From assembly GCA_036004405.1 (NCBI GenBank), contig DASYRM010000065.1, forward strand, positions 24,113-88,112: a stretch of DNA of 64,000 nt, written 5' to 3'. The position numbers were made by a program, and so were the translations under genes. Origin of the DNA: DASYRM01 sp036004405. Lineage in GTDB: Bacteria > Acidobacteriota > Vicinamibacteria > Vicinamibacterales > UBA2999. The notes under the pieces were generated by a model. It searched no databases. It was not told where the DNA came from and saw nothing but the letters and a program-made list of their open reading frames with translations. This document shows, piece by piece, positions 51,791 through 61,224 of the stretch (position 1 is the stretch's first letter; the number at the start of each line of letters is the position of its first letter).

Positions 51791-53947
51791 ATGAAGGCTT
51801 CGACCCTCGCCAACGGCGCGGCGACCCGCGCCTCTGGAGCGAAGTCGCCTGCCACCGGGCACGCCGGCCTCTCCCCCGACGATCTGCTCAAGGCGTATCG
51901 GTTGATGCTCCTGTCGCGGAAGATCGACGACAAGGAGGTCCAGCTCAGGAACGGCGGCAAGATCTTCTTCCAGATCAGCGGCGCGGGGCACGAAGCGGTG
52001 CTCGCCGCGGCCGGCCTGCAGCTGCGGCCGGGCTACGACTGGTTCTTCCCCTACTATCGCGACCGTGCGCTGTGCCTGGCGCTGGGCGTCACACCGCGCG
52101 ACATGTTCCTGGCCGCAGTCGGCGCCGCCGAGGATCCGGCCAACGGCGGGCGGCAGATGCCGTCGCACTGGAGCAGCCGCCCCCTGAACATCCCTTCGCA
52201 GAGCAGCTGTGTCGGCACGCACTGCCTGCACGGCGTCGGCTGCGCCGAGGCGGGCCTGATCTACAGCCGGGTCGCGGCCATCGAGTCGCGCGACACGCGC
52301 CACCACGTGGATCAGCTCACCTACGTGTCGATCGGCGAGGGGGGCACGAGCGAGGGCGAGTTCTGGGAGTCGCTCAACACCGCGTGCAACGCCAAGGCGC
52401 CGGTGCTGTTTCTCATCGAGGACAACGGCTACGCCATCTCGGTGCCGGTGGAGACACAGACGCCCGGCGGCGACATCTCGCGGATCGTGAGCAGCTTTCC
52501 CGGCCTGCAGGTCCATCACTGCGACGGCACCGACTACGTCGCCTCATACCAGGCGCTCGAACAGGCGATCGGCCACGTCCGTGCGGGCCAAGGCCCGGCG
52601 CTCGTGCACGCCAACGTGACGCGGCCCTACTCGCACTCGCATTCCGACGACGAGCGTCTCTACAAGCCGCCGACCGAGCGCGAGGCCGAGGCGCGCCGTG
52701 ATCCGCTGGTGCGGATGCGGGCGCTGCTGATCGAGGCAGGCATCGCGTCGGAAGAGCAGCTGGCCGCGATGCTGGCGGCCGTGGAGCGCGAGGTCGCCGA
52801 AGCCGCCGAGTCCGCACTCGAGGCGCCGAAGCCCGATCCCGCCACGGCGTCTCGTTTCGTGTACTCGCCCGACGTCGATCCGACGTCGTCGCGTTTCGAG
52901 GCCGAGCCGCGCACCGACGGCACGCCCGGCACGATGCTGGCGACGATCAATCAGACGCTCAAGGACGAGATGGGGCGTGATGCCCGCATCGTCGTGTTCG
53001 GTCAGGACGTCGCCGACGCCAGCCGTCGCGACGCGCTCGCGGTCGTCGACGGCAAGGGCGGCGTGTTCGGCGTCACCCACGGCCTGCAGAAGCTGTACGG
53101 CGAGGACCGCGTGTTCAACTCGCCGCTCGCCGAGGCCAACATCATCGGGCGCGCCGTCGGCATGGCGCTGCGCGGCCTGAAGCCGGTCGTCGAAATCCAG
53201 TTCTTCGACTACATCTGGCCGGGCTTCATGCAGATCCGCGACGAGCTGTCGATGATGCGCTACCGGTCGAACAACCACTGGTCGTGCCCGGTGGTGATTC
53301 GGGTGCCGATCGGCGGCTACCTGAAGGGCGGGGCGCCGTACCACAGCCAGAGCGCGGTCGCCATCTTCGCGCACTGCCCCGGCATTCGCGTGGTGTTTCC
53401 GTCGAACGCGCAGGACGCGGCCGGCCTGCTGCGCACCGCCATCCGCTGCGACGACCCCGTGCTCTTCTGCGAGCACAAGCACCTCTACCGGCAGACGTAC
53501 AACAAGCGTCCCTATCCGGGGGGCGACTACACGCTGCCGTTCGGCAAGGCCTCGGTGGCGCGCGACGGCGCCGACGTGGTGGTGTTCACGTGGGGCGCGC
53601 TGGTGCAGCGCTCGCTCTTTGCCGCCCAGCAGGCGCAGGACTACCACGGGCTCAGCGTCGCCGTGATCGATCTCCGCACGATTGCGCCCCTGGACTGGGA
53701 GACGATTGCCGCCTACACCCAGCGCACCGGCCGCGTAGTGGTGGCGCACGAGGATCAGCTGACCTGCGGCTTCGGCGCCGAGATCGTGGCGCGCATCTCC
53801 GACGAGCTCTTCGAATACCTCGACGCGCCGGTCAAGCGGGTGGCCGCGCTCGACACGCCGGTGGCCTACGCGCCCGTGCTCGAAGAGGCCATCCTGCCGG
53901 GATCGGCCGATGTGCTCTCGGCAATCCGTTCCGTCGCCAAGTACTGA
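51791..53947 (+). CDS. Fused 2-oxoacid dehydrogenase E1 (alpha and beta in one chain)
   Basis: The 718-residue protein joins E1 alpha (about 1-360) and E1 beta (about 385-718) of branched-chain 2-oxoacid or related dehydrogenases. Alpha carries the thiamine diphosphate segment GEGGTSEGEFWES to EDNGYAISVP, with GEG in place of the usual GDG. Beta has NSPLAEANIIGRAVGMAL, FFDYIWPGFMQIRDELSM, RVPIGGYLKGG and VIDLRTIAPLDWETI. E2 and E3 are not in this window. The N-terminal 25 residues are low complexity. The M1 peptidase gene begins inside its 3' end. Confidence 0.94.
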   Translation: MKASTLANGAATRASGAKSPATGHAGLSPDDLLKAYRLMLLSRKIDDKEVQLRNGGKIFFQISGAGHEAVLAAAGLQLRPGYDWFFPYYRDRALCLALGVTPRDMFLAAVGAAEDPANGGRQMPSHWSSRPLNIPSQSSCVGTHCLHGVGCAEAGLIYSRVAAIESRDTRHHVDQLTYVSIGEGGTSEGEFWESLNTACNAKAPVLFLIEDNGYAISVPVETQTPGGDISRIVSSFPGLQVHHCDGTDYVASYQALEQAIGHVRAGQGPALVHANVTRPYSHSHSDDERLYKPPTEREAEARRDPLVRMRALLIEAGIASEEQLAAMLAAVEREVAEAAESALEAPKPDPATASRFVYSPDVDPTSSRFEAEPRTDGTPGTMLATINQTLKDEMGRDARIVVFGQDVADASRRDALAVVDGKGGVFGVTHGLQKLYGEDRVFNSPLAEANIIGRAVGMALRGLKPVVEIQFFDYIWPGFMQIRDELSMMRYRSNNHWSCPVVIRVPIGGYLKGGAPYHSQSAVAIFAHCPGIRVVFPSNAQDAAGLLRTAIRCDDPVLFCEHKHLYRQTYNKRPYPGGDYTLPFGKASVARDGADVVVFTWGALVQRSLFAAQQAQDYHGLSVAVIDLRTIAPLDWETIAAYTQRTGRVVVAHEDQLTCGFGAEIVARISDELFEYLDAPVKRVAALDTPVAYAPVLEEAILPGSADVLSAIRSVAKY

Positions 53948-55286
53948 CCGTCCTGCCCGCGTCAGGGCGGGGCTCATCCTCGTTCTCGTCGCCGTGGCGG
54001 CGGCGCTCGCTGCCGCGCAAGCACCGCCACGGGTAGAGGGCACAGCTATCGATGTCTCGCAGTACGCGGTCGCACTCGACCTCGACGTAGAGCACGGCGC
54101 GATCAGCGGCAGGGAGTTTCTCGAGCTGAACATGCTCGCGCCGGGCACGGCGATCGTCTTGAACAGCGGGGCGCTCGTCGTCGACTCGGTGCGACACTTC
54201 GGCGCGAGCGGCGAAAGGATCCCCTTCAGGCAGGAGGCTCAGCGGCTGATCGTCACGCTACCGACGCTGGCGCGCGAAGGCGAACGGCAGCGCCTCGACA
54301 TCGTCTATCACGGGACGCCTCGAACCGGCCTCACGCTCCTCGCCGGCAGCGCGCAGGTCTATACGACGTTCTCGACCAGCCACTGGATGCCTGCCGTGGA
54401 TGGGCCGGCGGATCGGGCGACGCTCGATCTCGAAGTGTCGATGCCCGCGAGCTGGCGCGCTGCCGGCAGCGGCCGCGAGGTCGAGCGCCGCACGCGCGAT
54501 GGCCGGACGGTGTATCGCTGGCGCCAGGAGCGCGAGACGTCGAGTTTCCTCTACGGGTTCGTCGCCGGCAGGTTTGCCGAGGCCACCGGCACGCGCGGAC
54601 GGGTGTCGCTGCGCTACCTGGGATCGCCGTTCTCGTCCGGTGAACTGCAGCGGATCTTCCGCGACACACCCGTGATGCTCGCCTTCTTCGAGGAGCGGGC
54701 CGGCCTGCCGTATCCCGGCGACAGCTACACGCAGGCGCTCGTCGCGACGAGCGGCGGGCAGGAGCTGGCCGGACTGTCGCACATGTCCGAGGCCTACGGA
54801 CGCTCGGTGCTCGCCGACGCCACCGCTACGTCGCTCATCGCGCACGAGCTGGCGCACCAGTGGTGGGGGAATCTCGTCACCAATCGCGACTGGACGCATT
54901 TCTGGCTGAACGAAGGGTTCGCCACGTTCATGGCCGCGGCCTACAAGGAGTCCAGTCGCGGCCGCGAGGCCTACTTGAACGATGTCGACGGATGGCGGCG
55001 ACGAGTGGAGCAACTGCGCGCCGCCGGTCACGACAGGCCGCTCGTCTTCCCGGATTGGAACCGTCCCACCGCCGACGATCGAGCCGTGGTGTACCAGAAG
55101 GGCGCGCTGGTGCTGCACGAGCTGCGGGAGCTGCTGGGCGACGAGCCGTTCTGGACGGCCGTCCGCGCCTACACCCGCGAGCAGGCCGGCCACGACGTAA
55201 CGTCCCCCGACCTGCAGCGCGTATTCGAAGCGTCGAGCGGACGCAACCTGAGTACCTTCTTCGCCGAGTGGGTGTACCCGAGGTGA
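53910..55286 (+). CDS. Exported M1 family metallopeptidase
   Basis: The 458-residue protein has a signal peptide after a polar leader (VRAGLILVLVAVAAALAAA, about 18-36). A beta-sandwich domain and a gluzincin catalytic domain with HELAHQWWG (H312, E313, H316) and NEGFA (E335) follow. The aminopeptidase GxMEN motif is missing: the matching place reads SGGQELAGLSHM. It is also shorter than classical M1 enzymes because C-terminal domains are absent. ATG at 53910 overlaps the E1 gene by 38 bases; no later start precedes the signal. The stop overlaps the next gene as GTGA. Confidence 0.88.
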   Translation: MCSRQSVPSPSTDRPARVRAGLILVLVAVAAALAAAQAPPRVEGTAIDVSQYAVALDLDVEHGAISGREFLELNMLAPGTAIVLNSGALVVDSVRHFGASGERIPFRQEAQRLIVTLPTLAREGERQRLDIVYHGTPRTGLTLLAGSAQVYTTFSTSHWMPAVDGPADRATLDLEVSMPASWRAAGSGREVERRTRDGRTVYRWRQERETSSFLYGFVAGRFAEATGTRGRVSLRYLGSPFSSGELQRIFRDTPVMLAFFEERAGLPYPGDSYTQALVATSGGQELAGLSHMSEAYGRSVLADATATSLIAHELAHQWWGNLVTNRDWTHFWLNEGFATFMAAAYKESSRGREAYLNDVDGWRRRVEQLRAAGHDRPLVFPDWNRPTADDRAVVYQKGALVLHELRELLGDEPFWTAVRAYTREQAGHDVTSPDLQRVFEASSGRNLSTFFAEWVYPR

Positions 55287-56302
55287 GGCGCTGGCGCGCC
55301 GGCGTAACGCTGACCCTGGCGCTGGCCATCCTGGCTGGCGCCCGCAGCCAGGCGCTGCGCGTCGAGATGCTGCGCTCGATCGGCGGCCTGCCGCCGCACA
55401 TTGCCGGCGGATTCAGCGAAGCGGTTGGCTTTCAGCAGGGGCCCGACGGCACCTACTACGTCTTCGATCGGCGGGCGCACGCGGTGTTCGCGGTCAACGA
55501 GGCCCGCACCGCCGTGCGGACGCTGGTGGACATCGGGCAGGAAGAGGGGCGGCTGATCCAGCCGAAAGGGTTCGACGTCGCGGCCGACGGCCGCATCGTC
55601 GTGGCGGACGCGCCGCGCAACCGCCATCGCATCCAGGTGTTCGACTCCGCCGGCGTGCGACAGGCGGGCTTCTACCTGCCGGGCCAGCCCGCGGCGCAGG
55701 TGGTGGTGGACAACCTGCTGCTCAACGGCACGGGCGCCGTGCACTGGGCGGGCACGCGACTGCTTCTCAGCCATCCCGAGAGCGGCGCGCTCGTCACCGC
55801 GTACTCGCCGGCGGGCTACTCCACGCTGACCTTCGGCCGGCTGCGGCCGACCGGATTCGAGTCGGACCGCGAGCTGCACCTCGCGCACAACGCCGGGCTG
55901 CCGCTGGCGGATCCCACCGGCGGCTTCTACTTCGTCTTTCTCACCGGGCGGCCGATCTTCCGTAAGTACGACGCCAACGGCATGCTCGTCTTCGAGCGCC
56001 ACGTCGAAGGCGCCGAGATCGATACGCTCCTGGACGCCCAGCCCACGGTGTGGCCGCGACGCCGCGTGGACGATCGCGAGGTGCCGTTCGTGGCGCCGGT
56101 CATCCGCGCCGCCGCCGTCAGCCCACGTGGGGAGCTGTGGATCTCGATGGCGGTGGCCTACACCTACGTCTACGACCGTCAGGGCGACAAGACCCGGACG
56201 ATTCAGTTCTACGGCGCCGGCCTCATGGGACCGACGAGCCTGGCCTTCAGCCGCAGCGGCACGGTGCTCGTGACGCCGGGCTGCTACGAGTTTCCGGGCT
56301 GA
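55283..56302 (+). CDS. Exported beta-propeller (NHL-like) protein
   Basis: The 339-residue protein has a signal peptide (AGVTLTLALAILAGARS) and then repeated blade-like units (FQQGPDGTYYVFDRRAHAVF, KGFDVAADGRIVVADAPRNR, VSPRGELWISMAVAYTYVYD), consistent with a six-bladed NHL or SMP-30-like propeller. The GTG start at 55283 overlaps the M1 stop; a TGATG overlap joins it to the ABC ATPase. No catalytic residues were identified. Being between an exported peptidase and an ABC transporter, it may bind a ligand in the periplasm. Confidence 0.82.
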   Translation: MRRWRAGVTLTLALAILAGARSQALRVEMLRSIGGLPPHIAGGFSEAVGFQQGPDGTYYVFDRRAHAVFAVNEARTAVRTLVDIGQEEGRLIQPKGFDVAADGRIVVADAPRNRHRIQVFDSAGVRQAGFYLPGQPAAQVVVDNLLLNGTGAVHWAGTRLLLSHPESGALVTAYSPAGYSTLTFGRLRPTGFESDRELHLAHNAGLPLADPTGGFYFVFLTGRPIFRKYDANGMLVFERHVEGAEIDTLLDAQPTVWPRRRVDDREVPFVAPVIRAAAVSPRGELWISMAVAYTYVYDRQGDKTRTIQFYGAGLMGPTSLAFSRSGTVLVTPGCYEFPG

Positions 56303-57213
56303 TGCTCGAGGCCGACTCGCTGACGAAGACGTTCGGTCCACGCCTGGCCGTCGAGCACGTGTCGTTCGACGTGCACGCGGGCGAGATCTTCGCGCTCGTG
56401 GGACCCAATGGGGCCGGCAAGACGACGACGCTCCGCATGCTCGCCGGCCTGATTCACCCGTCGTCGGGTGCGGTACGGTTTCGCGGGCAGCCCACGGCGG
56501 GCGCCGAGTCCACGCTGCGCGCCGGCATCGGTTTCCTCACCGAGGCGCCGGGGCTCTGGGACCGCCTCACGGTTCGCCAGAACCTGAGCGTCCACGCCCG
56601 GCTGCACGGGCTGCCGCAGCCCGATCGCGCGGTCGACGCGGCGATGGATCTCTTTGGCGTCGCCGATCGCGCCGCCGAGCCCGCGGCGGTGCTTTCGAAA
56701 GGGTTGCGGCAGCGCGTCGCGCTGGCGCGCGCGCTGCTGCACGACCCGGGAGCGGTGCTGCTCGACGAGCCGACGTCGGGCCTCGATCCGGAAAGCGCCC
56801 GCGACGTGCGGGAGCTGATCGTGCGGCTGCGGCACGAGCGGCGGGCGGTGCTCATCTCGACCCACAACCTTGACGAAGTGGATCGCCTTGCCGACCGCGT
56901 CGCGCTCCTCAACACACGTCTGGTGGCGCTCGATACGCCGCAGTCGCTGCGGGCGCGTGCGTTCGGCGCGCGGGTGCGCGTACGGTTCGCGGGGCCCGCG
57001 GACGCCTACGCGCGAACGTTGAGCGACGAGGGGCTCGCCGACGTCAGGGCCGACGGCCACACGCTCTCGATCGGCCTCGACGGCGCCGGACTGCAGACGC
57101 CCGACATCGTCCGGCGGCTCGTCGCCGCCGGAGCCGCCATCGAGGCGGTCGAACCCGAGGAACCGTCGCTCGAGCAGGTGTACCTGCGCCTGTTGAGAGG
57201 CGGCGGGTCGTGA
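56302..57213 (+). CDS. ABC transporter ATP-binding protein
   Basis: The 303-residue ATPase has Walker A GPNGAGKTTT (about 36-45), a Q-loop region FLTEAPGLWDRL without the usual glutamine-containing pattern, signature LSKGLRQRVALARALL (LSKGL in place of LSGGQ), Walker B AVLLDEPTSGLDP and the H switch STHNLDE. A C-terminal extension after 210 is typical of NatA/CcmA-type two-component exporters. It overlaps the permease gene by GTGA. Substrate is unknown. Confidence 0.94.
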   Translation: MLEADSLTKTFGPRLAVEHVSFDVHAGEIFALVGPNGAGKTTTLRMLAGLIHPSSGAVRFRGQPTAGAESTLRAGIGFLTEAPGLWDRLTVRQNLSVHARLHGLPQPDRAVDAAMDLFGVADRAAEPAAVLSKGLRQRVALARALLHDPGAVLLDEPTSGLDPESARDVRELIVRLRHERRAVLISTHNLDEVDRLADRVALLNTRLVALDTPQSLRARAFGARVRVRFAGPADAYARTLSDEGLADVRADGHTLSIGLDGAGLQTPDIVRRLVAAGAAIEAVEPEEPSLEQVYLRLLRGGGS

Positions 57214-58019
57214 ACTGGTCGCGCGTCATGGCGCTCCTCGGCAAGGAGCTGGCCGATCTGCGCGGCCGGCCCGGCATCTTCTTTCCAGGCCTGTTCACCG
57301 GCGGCGTCGCCATCCTGTTGCCGGTCTTCGTGGCGATACTGGTGCCGGCCTTCACCGGCGAGCGGCTGTCGGATTCGGCCGACCTGCAGGTTGCCCTCGA
57401 GCTCTATCGCCAGCAGCCCGGTGCGCGGGCGCTGGATCCCGAGGCCGCCATCCAGGCATCGCTCTTCCAGCAGTTCCTGGTGCTGCTGGTGCTCTCGCCG
57501 GTCGCGGCCGCGATGTCGATTGCCGCCTACAGCGTCATCGGCGAGAAGCAGGCGCGCACGCTGGAGCCGCTGCTGGCGACGCCGCTCACCACCTTCGAGC
57601 TGCTGCTGGCAAAGACGCTCGGCGCGTTTCTCCCGGCGCTCGCGCTCTCGTTCCTCTGCTTCGGCCTGGACCTGGCCGTGGCCGCGATCTTCGCCGCGCC
57701 CGGCGTGGCGCCGGCGCTGCTGACGCCGCGGGCGCTCGGCGTACTGTTCCTGATGGGACCCATGGCGTCGCTCACGGCGCTGTCGCTGGCGGTGTGCGTG
57801 TCGTCGCGGGTCAACGACGCGCGCAGCGCGCAGCAGCTCGCGGTGCTGGTGGTGCTGCCGATCACGGGCCTGCTCATCGCGCAGATCGCGGCCGGCTTCG
57901 TGGTATCGATGCCGATCATCCTGGCCATCACCGGGGTGCTGGCACTGGTGAACCTGGGGCTGATGCGACTCGGCGTGTCGCTCTTCGATCGGGAGACAAT
58001 CCTGACGCGATGGAAGTGA
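57210..58019 (+). CDS. ABC-2 type permease
   Basis: The 269-residue membrane protein has six or so hydrophobic helices and the ABC-2 layout: a cytoplasmic KELADLRGRPGIFF near the N-terminus, a first helix, an extracytoplasmic loop (about 50-90) and later helices with EKQARTLEPLLATPLTTFELL, a signature of NatB-type permeases. With the upstream ATPase it would form an exporter. GTG at 57210 overlaps the ATPase stop; the DDAH-like gene starts ten bases before its end. Confidence 0.92.
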   Translation: MNWSRVMALLGKELADLRGRPGIFFPGLFTGGVAILLPVFVAILVPAFTGERLSDSADLQVALELYRQQPGARALDPEAAIQASLFQQFLVLLVLSPVAAAMSIAAYSVIGEKQARTLEPLLATPLTTFELLLAKTLGAFLPALALSFLCFGLDLAVAAIFAAPGVAPALLTPRALGVLFLMGPMASLTALSLAVCVSSRVNDARSAQQLAVLVVLPITGLLIAQIAAGFVVSMPIILAITGVLALVNLGLMRLGVSLFDRETILTRWK

Positions 58020-58891
58020 CGCTCAACGAGTTCGACCACCTGACGCATGTGGCGGTGAAGCACGCGCGCGACGCCTTCGTGAGCGCCGGCGTGCTCGCCC
58101 GGCAGTGGGCGTCGCACGGGTTCACGGCCGCGCCCGACTTCGACGCCGCCTGCCGCGAGCACGACGCGTTCCTCGAGATCCTCGCGGACCATGGCGCCGA
58201 GCTGACGTTCCTGCCGGCCGACACCGGCACGACCATCGACTCGATCTACGCGCGAGACGCCTCGCTCGTCGCGCCGCGCGGCGTCGTCCTGTGCGCGATG
58301 GGCAAGCCGGCCCGCCATGGCGAGCCGGGCGCGCAGCGGCGCGCCTTCGCTGCGGCCGCCCGGCCCGGGACGGCGATTGCCGGCTCGATCGAGCCGCCAG
58401 GACGCATCGAAGGAGGCGACGTGGTGTGGTTCGACGACCGGACGGTTGCCGTCGGGCGCGGCTATCGAACCAATGCGGAGGGCCTCCGTCAGTTCGCCGC
58501 GCTCCTCGGCCCGCAGGTAGAGGTGATCGAGGTGCCGCTGCCGCACTGGAAGGGGCCCGGGGACGTGATGCACCTGATGTCGCTCCTGAGCCCGGTCGAT
58601 CGCGATCTTGCCGTCGTATACTCCCGGCTCCTCCCCGTGCCCTTCCACGAACAGCTCGTCGCGCGCGGCATCACCCTGCTCGACACCCCGGACGAAGAAT
58701 TCGAGTCGATGGGCACCAACGTGCTCGCCCTGGCGCCGCGGCTGTGCGTGATGCTCGCGGGCAACCCGCGCACCCGCGCCGCGCTCGAGCGCGCCGGCGC
58801 CGCGGTCGTGGAGTACCAGGGCAACGAGATCAGCTTGAAGGGGGGCGGCGGCCCCACCTGCCTGACGCGACCCCTGGTGCGGGCGCGCTGA
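58010..58891 (+). CDS. DDAH/arginine deiminase superfamily hydrolase
   Basis: The 293-residue protein matches N(G),N(G)-dimethylarginine dimethylaminohydrolase-type pentein folds: DSIYARDASLV, GRIEGGDVVWFDD, catalytic histidine H188 in GDVMHLMSLLS, nucleophile C284 in GGGPTCLTRPL. The family hydrolyses methylated arginines or related guanidines to citrulline. ATG at 58010 overlaps the permease gene by ten bases, so it is part of the same transcript. A metabolic link with the peptidase and exporter (peptide-derived arginine compounds) is speculation. Confidence 0.9.
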   Translation: MEVTLNEFDHLTHVAVKHARDAFVSAGVLARQWASHGFTAAPDFDAACREHDAFLEILADHGAELTFLPADTGTTIDSIYARDASLVAPRGVVLCAMGKPARHGEPGAQRRAFAAAARPGTAIAGSIEPPGRIEGGDVVWFDDRTVAVGRGYRTNAEGLRQFAALLGPQVEVIEVPLPHWKGPGDVMHLMSLLSPVDRDLAVVYSRLLPVPFHEQLVARGITLLDTPDEEFESMGTNVLALAPRLCVMLAGNPRTRAALERAGAAVVEYQGNEISLKGGGGPTCLTRPLVRAR

Positions 58892-58944
58892 GCTCCGGAT
58901 CCTCGGTGTCGCGGGCTATGCTGTTCGTAAAAGGCCACAGGCCT

Positions 58945-58971
58945 TCCGCCTTCGCCCAGGGCTTCGGCGGA
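58945..58971. repeat. Imperfect palindrome before the FadN-type gene
   Basis: TCCGCC (58945-58950) pairs with GGCGGA (58966-58971) and GCCC (58954-58957) pairs with GGGC (58959-58962), giving a short hairpin with a TTC bulge on both sides. It occupies the 103-base gap after the DDAH-like gene. It could be another dispersed repeat or a weak terminator. Confidence 0.35.
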
Positions 58972-58994
58972 CAAGTCAGGCCCGCGATAGATCG

Positions 58995-61211
58995 ATGATC
59001 ATCCGTTCCGTAGCCGTGCTTGGGGCCGGCGTCATGGGCTCCCAGATTGCCGCGCACTTCGCCAACGCCGGTGTGCCGTCGCTCCTCCTCGACGTGACGG
59101 CCGATGCCGCGGGGCAGGGGCTCAAGCGTACGCGCGGGCTCAAGCCCGACCCGTTCTTCCAGCCCGACGGCTGGACGCTCGTCACCACGGCGTCGTTCGA
59201 CGACGGGATGGCGCGGCTGTCCGAGGCCGACTGGATCGTCGAATGCGTGGTCGAGCAGGTCGAGGCCAAGCGCGCGCTGCTCCAACGCGTGGATGGCGCG
59301 CGACGGGCCGGCAGCGTCGTCAGCTCCAACACCTCCGGCATTCCCCTCGGCGTGCTGGCCGAAGGGCGCAGCGACGACTTCCGGCGCCACTGGCTGGGCA
59401 CGCACTTCTTCAATCCGCCGCGCTACCTGCGGCTGCTCGAGCTCATTCCCACGCCGGATACCGACCGGGCGGTTCTCGATGGTGTCGCCGCGTTCGCCGA
59501 CCTGCATCTCGGCAAGGGCGTGGTGGTGGCCAAGGACTCGCCCAACTTCATCGGAAACCACCTCGCGCTCTTCGACGTGGTGCGCGCGCTGGCGCTCGTG
59601 GCCGCTGGTACCTATTCGATCGAGGAGATCGACGCGATCACCGGGCCGCCGATCGGCCGCCCCAGGAGCGCGACCTTCCGCACGCTCGATCTCGCCGGCA
59701 TCGACATCCTGGCTCACGTGGTCCGCAATCTCGCCGAGCGGCTGACCGATCCGGCGGCGCGAGCCACGTTCGTCCTGCCGCCGTTCGTCGAACAGATGCT
59801 GGCGCGCGGCTGGACCGGCGAGAAGGCCGGGCAGGGGTTCTACAAGCGGGTCAAAGGCGCCGACGGCGAGTCGCAGATCCTGGTGATCGATCCGGCCACG
59901 CTCGAGTACCACCCGCAGGCGCGACCCAAGCTGGGCGCACTCGCGGCGGCGGAGCCGGTGACCGACACCGGCGAGCGCATCGCCAAGCTGTTCAAGGGCA
60001 CCGACCGTGTCGGCGAGTTCCTGCGCCAGACTCTCGGGCCCACGCTCGAGTACACCGCCAAGGTCACGCCCTCGATTGCCTACTCGCCCGACGACGTCGA
60101 CCGCGTGATGCGGTGGGGCTTTGGCTGGGAGCTGGGACCGTTCGAGATCCTCGACGCCATCGGCACGCAACCGCGCGTCCGCGACGGCCTCGTGCCGCCG
60201 GCGGCGCCCGGGCTGCAGCTGCTGCGCAGCGCGCGCGAGCGATCGGCAATCGTCAAGACGAATCCCGGCGCCAGCCTCGTCGATCTCGGCGACGGCGTGC
60301 TGTGCGTCGAGTTCCACTCGAAGATGAACGCCATCGGCGCCGACACCGTGCAGATGCTGCAGGCCGGCGTGCGCGAGGCGGCCAGGAACTTCCGCGCGCT
60401 CGTCGTCGGCAACGAGGGCGTGCACTTCTCGGCCGGCGCCAACCTGATGCTCGTGCTGCTCGAGGCGCAGGACGAGAACTGGGACGAGCTGGACCTGATG
60501 GTGCGCGCCTTCCAGGGCGCGACGATGGGGCTGCGCTACGCCGACGTGCCGGTGATCGTTGCGCCCGCGGGTCTTGCGCTCGGCGGCGGCTGCGAGATCG
60601 CGCTGCACGGCGACCGCGTGCAGGCGGCGGCCGAGACCTATATCGGCCTGGTGGAAGTGGGCGTCGGCCTCATCCCCGCCGGCGGCGGCACCAAGGAGAT
60701 GACGGCGCGTGCAGCGGAAAGCGTCGCGGCGGGCGCGGACCTGATGCCGCCGATCCAGAGGGCGTTCGAGACCATCGGCTTCGCGAAAACCTCCACCAGC
60801 GGCCCGGACGCGGTGCGGCTCGGCTACCTGCGCGCGTCGGACGCGATCACGATGAACCGCGAGCGGTTGATCGCCGACGCCAAGGCGCACGCGCTGCAGC
60901 GCGCGGCCGACGGCTACCAGCGGCCGGTACCGCGCACGGCGATTCCGGTCGGCGGCGACGCCGTGCTGGCGTCGCTGAAGCTCGGCATCCACCTGGCCTG
61001 GCGCGGCGCGCGCATCAGCGACCACGACGCCTTGATCGGGCGCAAGCTGGCGACGATCATGGCAGGAGGGATGATTCCGCATCCGACGACAGTCAGCGAG
61101 CAGCACCTGCTCGACCTCGAACGCGAGGCGTTTCTGAGCCTGCTCGGCGAGCGGAAGACTCAGGAGCGGATCCAGCACACGCTGAAAACCGGCAAGCCCC
61201 TGCGGAACTAG
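58995..61211 (+). CDS. fadN: 3-hydroxyacyl-CoA dehydrogenase / enoyl-CoA hydratase, FadN type
   Basis: The 738-residue enzyme joins an NAD-dependent 3-hydroxyacyl-CoA dehydrogenase (VAVLGAGVMGSQIAAHFANAG, HWLGTHFFNPPRYL, SPNFIGNHLALF) with a C-terminal enoyl-CoA hydratase/crotonase domain (HFSAGANLMLVLL, GLALGGGCEIALHGDRVQ, GLIPAGGGTKEM). This dehydrogenase-first order is that of Bacillus FadN, the reverse of E. coli FadB. It performs two steps of fatty acid beta-oxidation. A thiolase downstream supplies the last step, with two alpha/beta hydrolase genes between. Confidence 0.93.
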   Translation: MIIRSVAVLGAGVMGSQIAAHFANAGVPSLLLDVTADAAGQGLKRTRGLKPDPFFQPDGWTLVTTASFDDGMARLSEADWIVECVVEQVEAKRALLQRVDGARRAGSVVSSNTSGIPLGVLAEGRSDDFRRHWLGTHFFNPPRYLRLLELIPTPDTDRAVLDGVAAFADLHLGKGVVVAKDSPNFIGNHLALFDVVRALALVAAGTYSIEEIDAITGPPIGRPRSATFRTLDLAGIDILAHVVRNLAERLTDPAARATFVLPPFVEQMLARGWTGEKAGQGFYKRVKGADGESQILVIDPATLEYHPQARPKLGALAAAEPVTDTGERIAKLFKGTDRVGEFLRQTLGPTLEYTAKVTPSIAYSPDDVDRVMRWGFGWELGPFEILDAIGTQPRVRDGLVPPAAPGLQLLRSARERSAIVKTNPGASLVDLGDGVLCVEFHSKMNAIGADTVQMLQAGVREAARNFRALVVGNEGVHFSAGANLMLVLLEAQDENWDELDLMVRAFQGATMGLRYADVPVIVAPAGLALGGGCEIALHGDRVQAAAETYIGLVEVGVGLIPAGGGTKEMTARAAESVAAGADLMPPIQRAFETIGFAKTSTSGPDAVRLGYLRASDAITMNRERLIADAKAHALQRAADGYQRPVPRTAIPVGGDAVLASLKLGIHLAWRGARISDHDALIGRKLATIMAGGMIPHPTTVSEQHLLDLEREAFLSLLGERKTQERIQHTLKTGKPLRN

Positions 61212-61224
61212 CGGTGCGGACACC

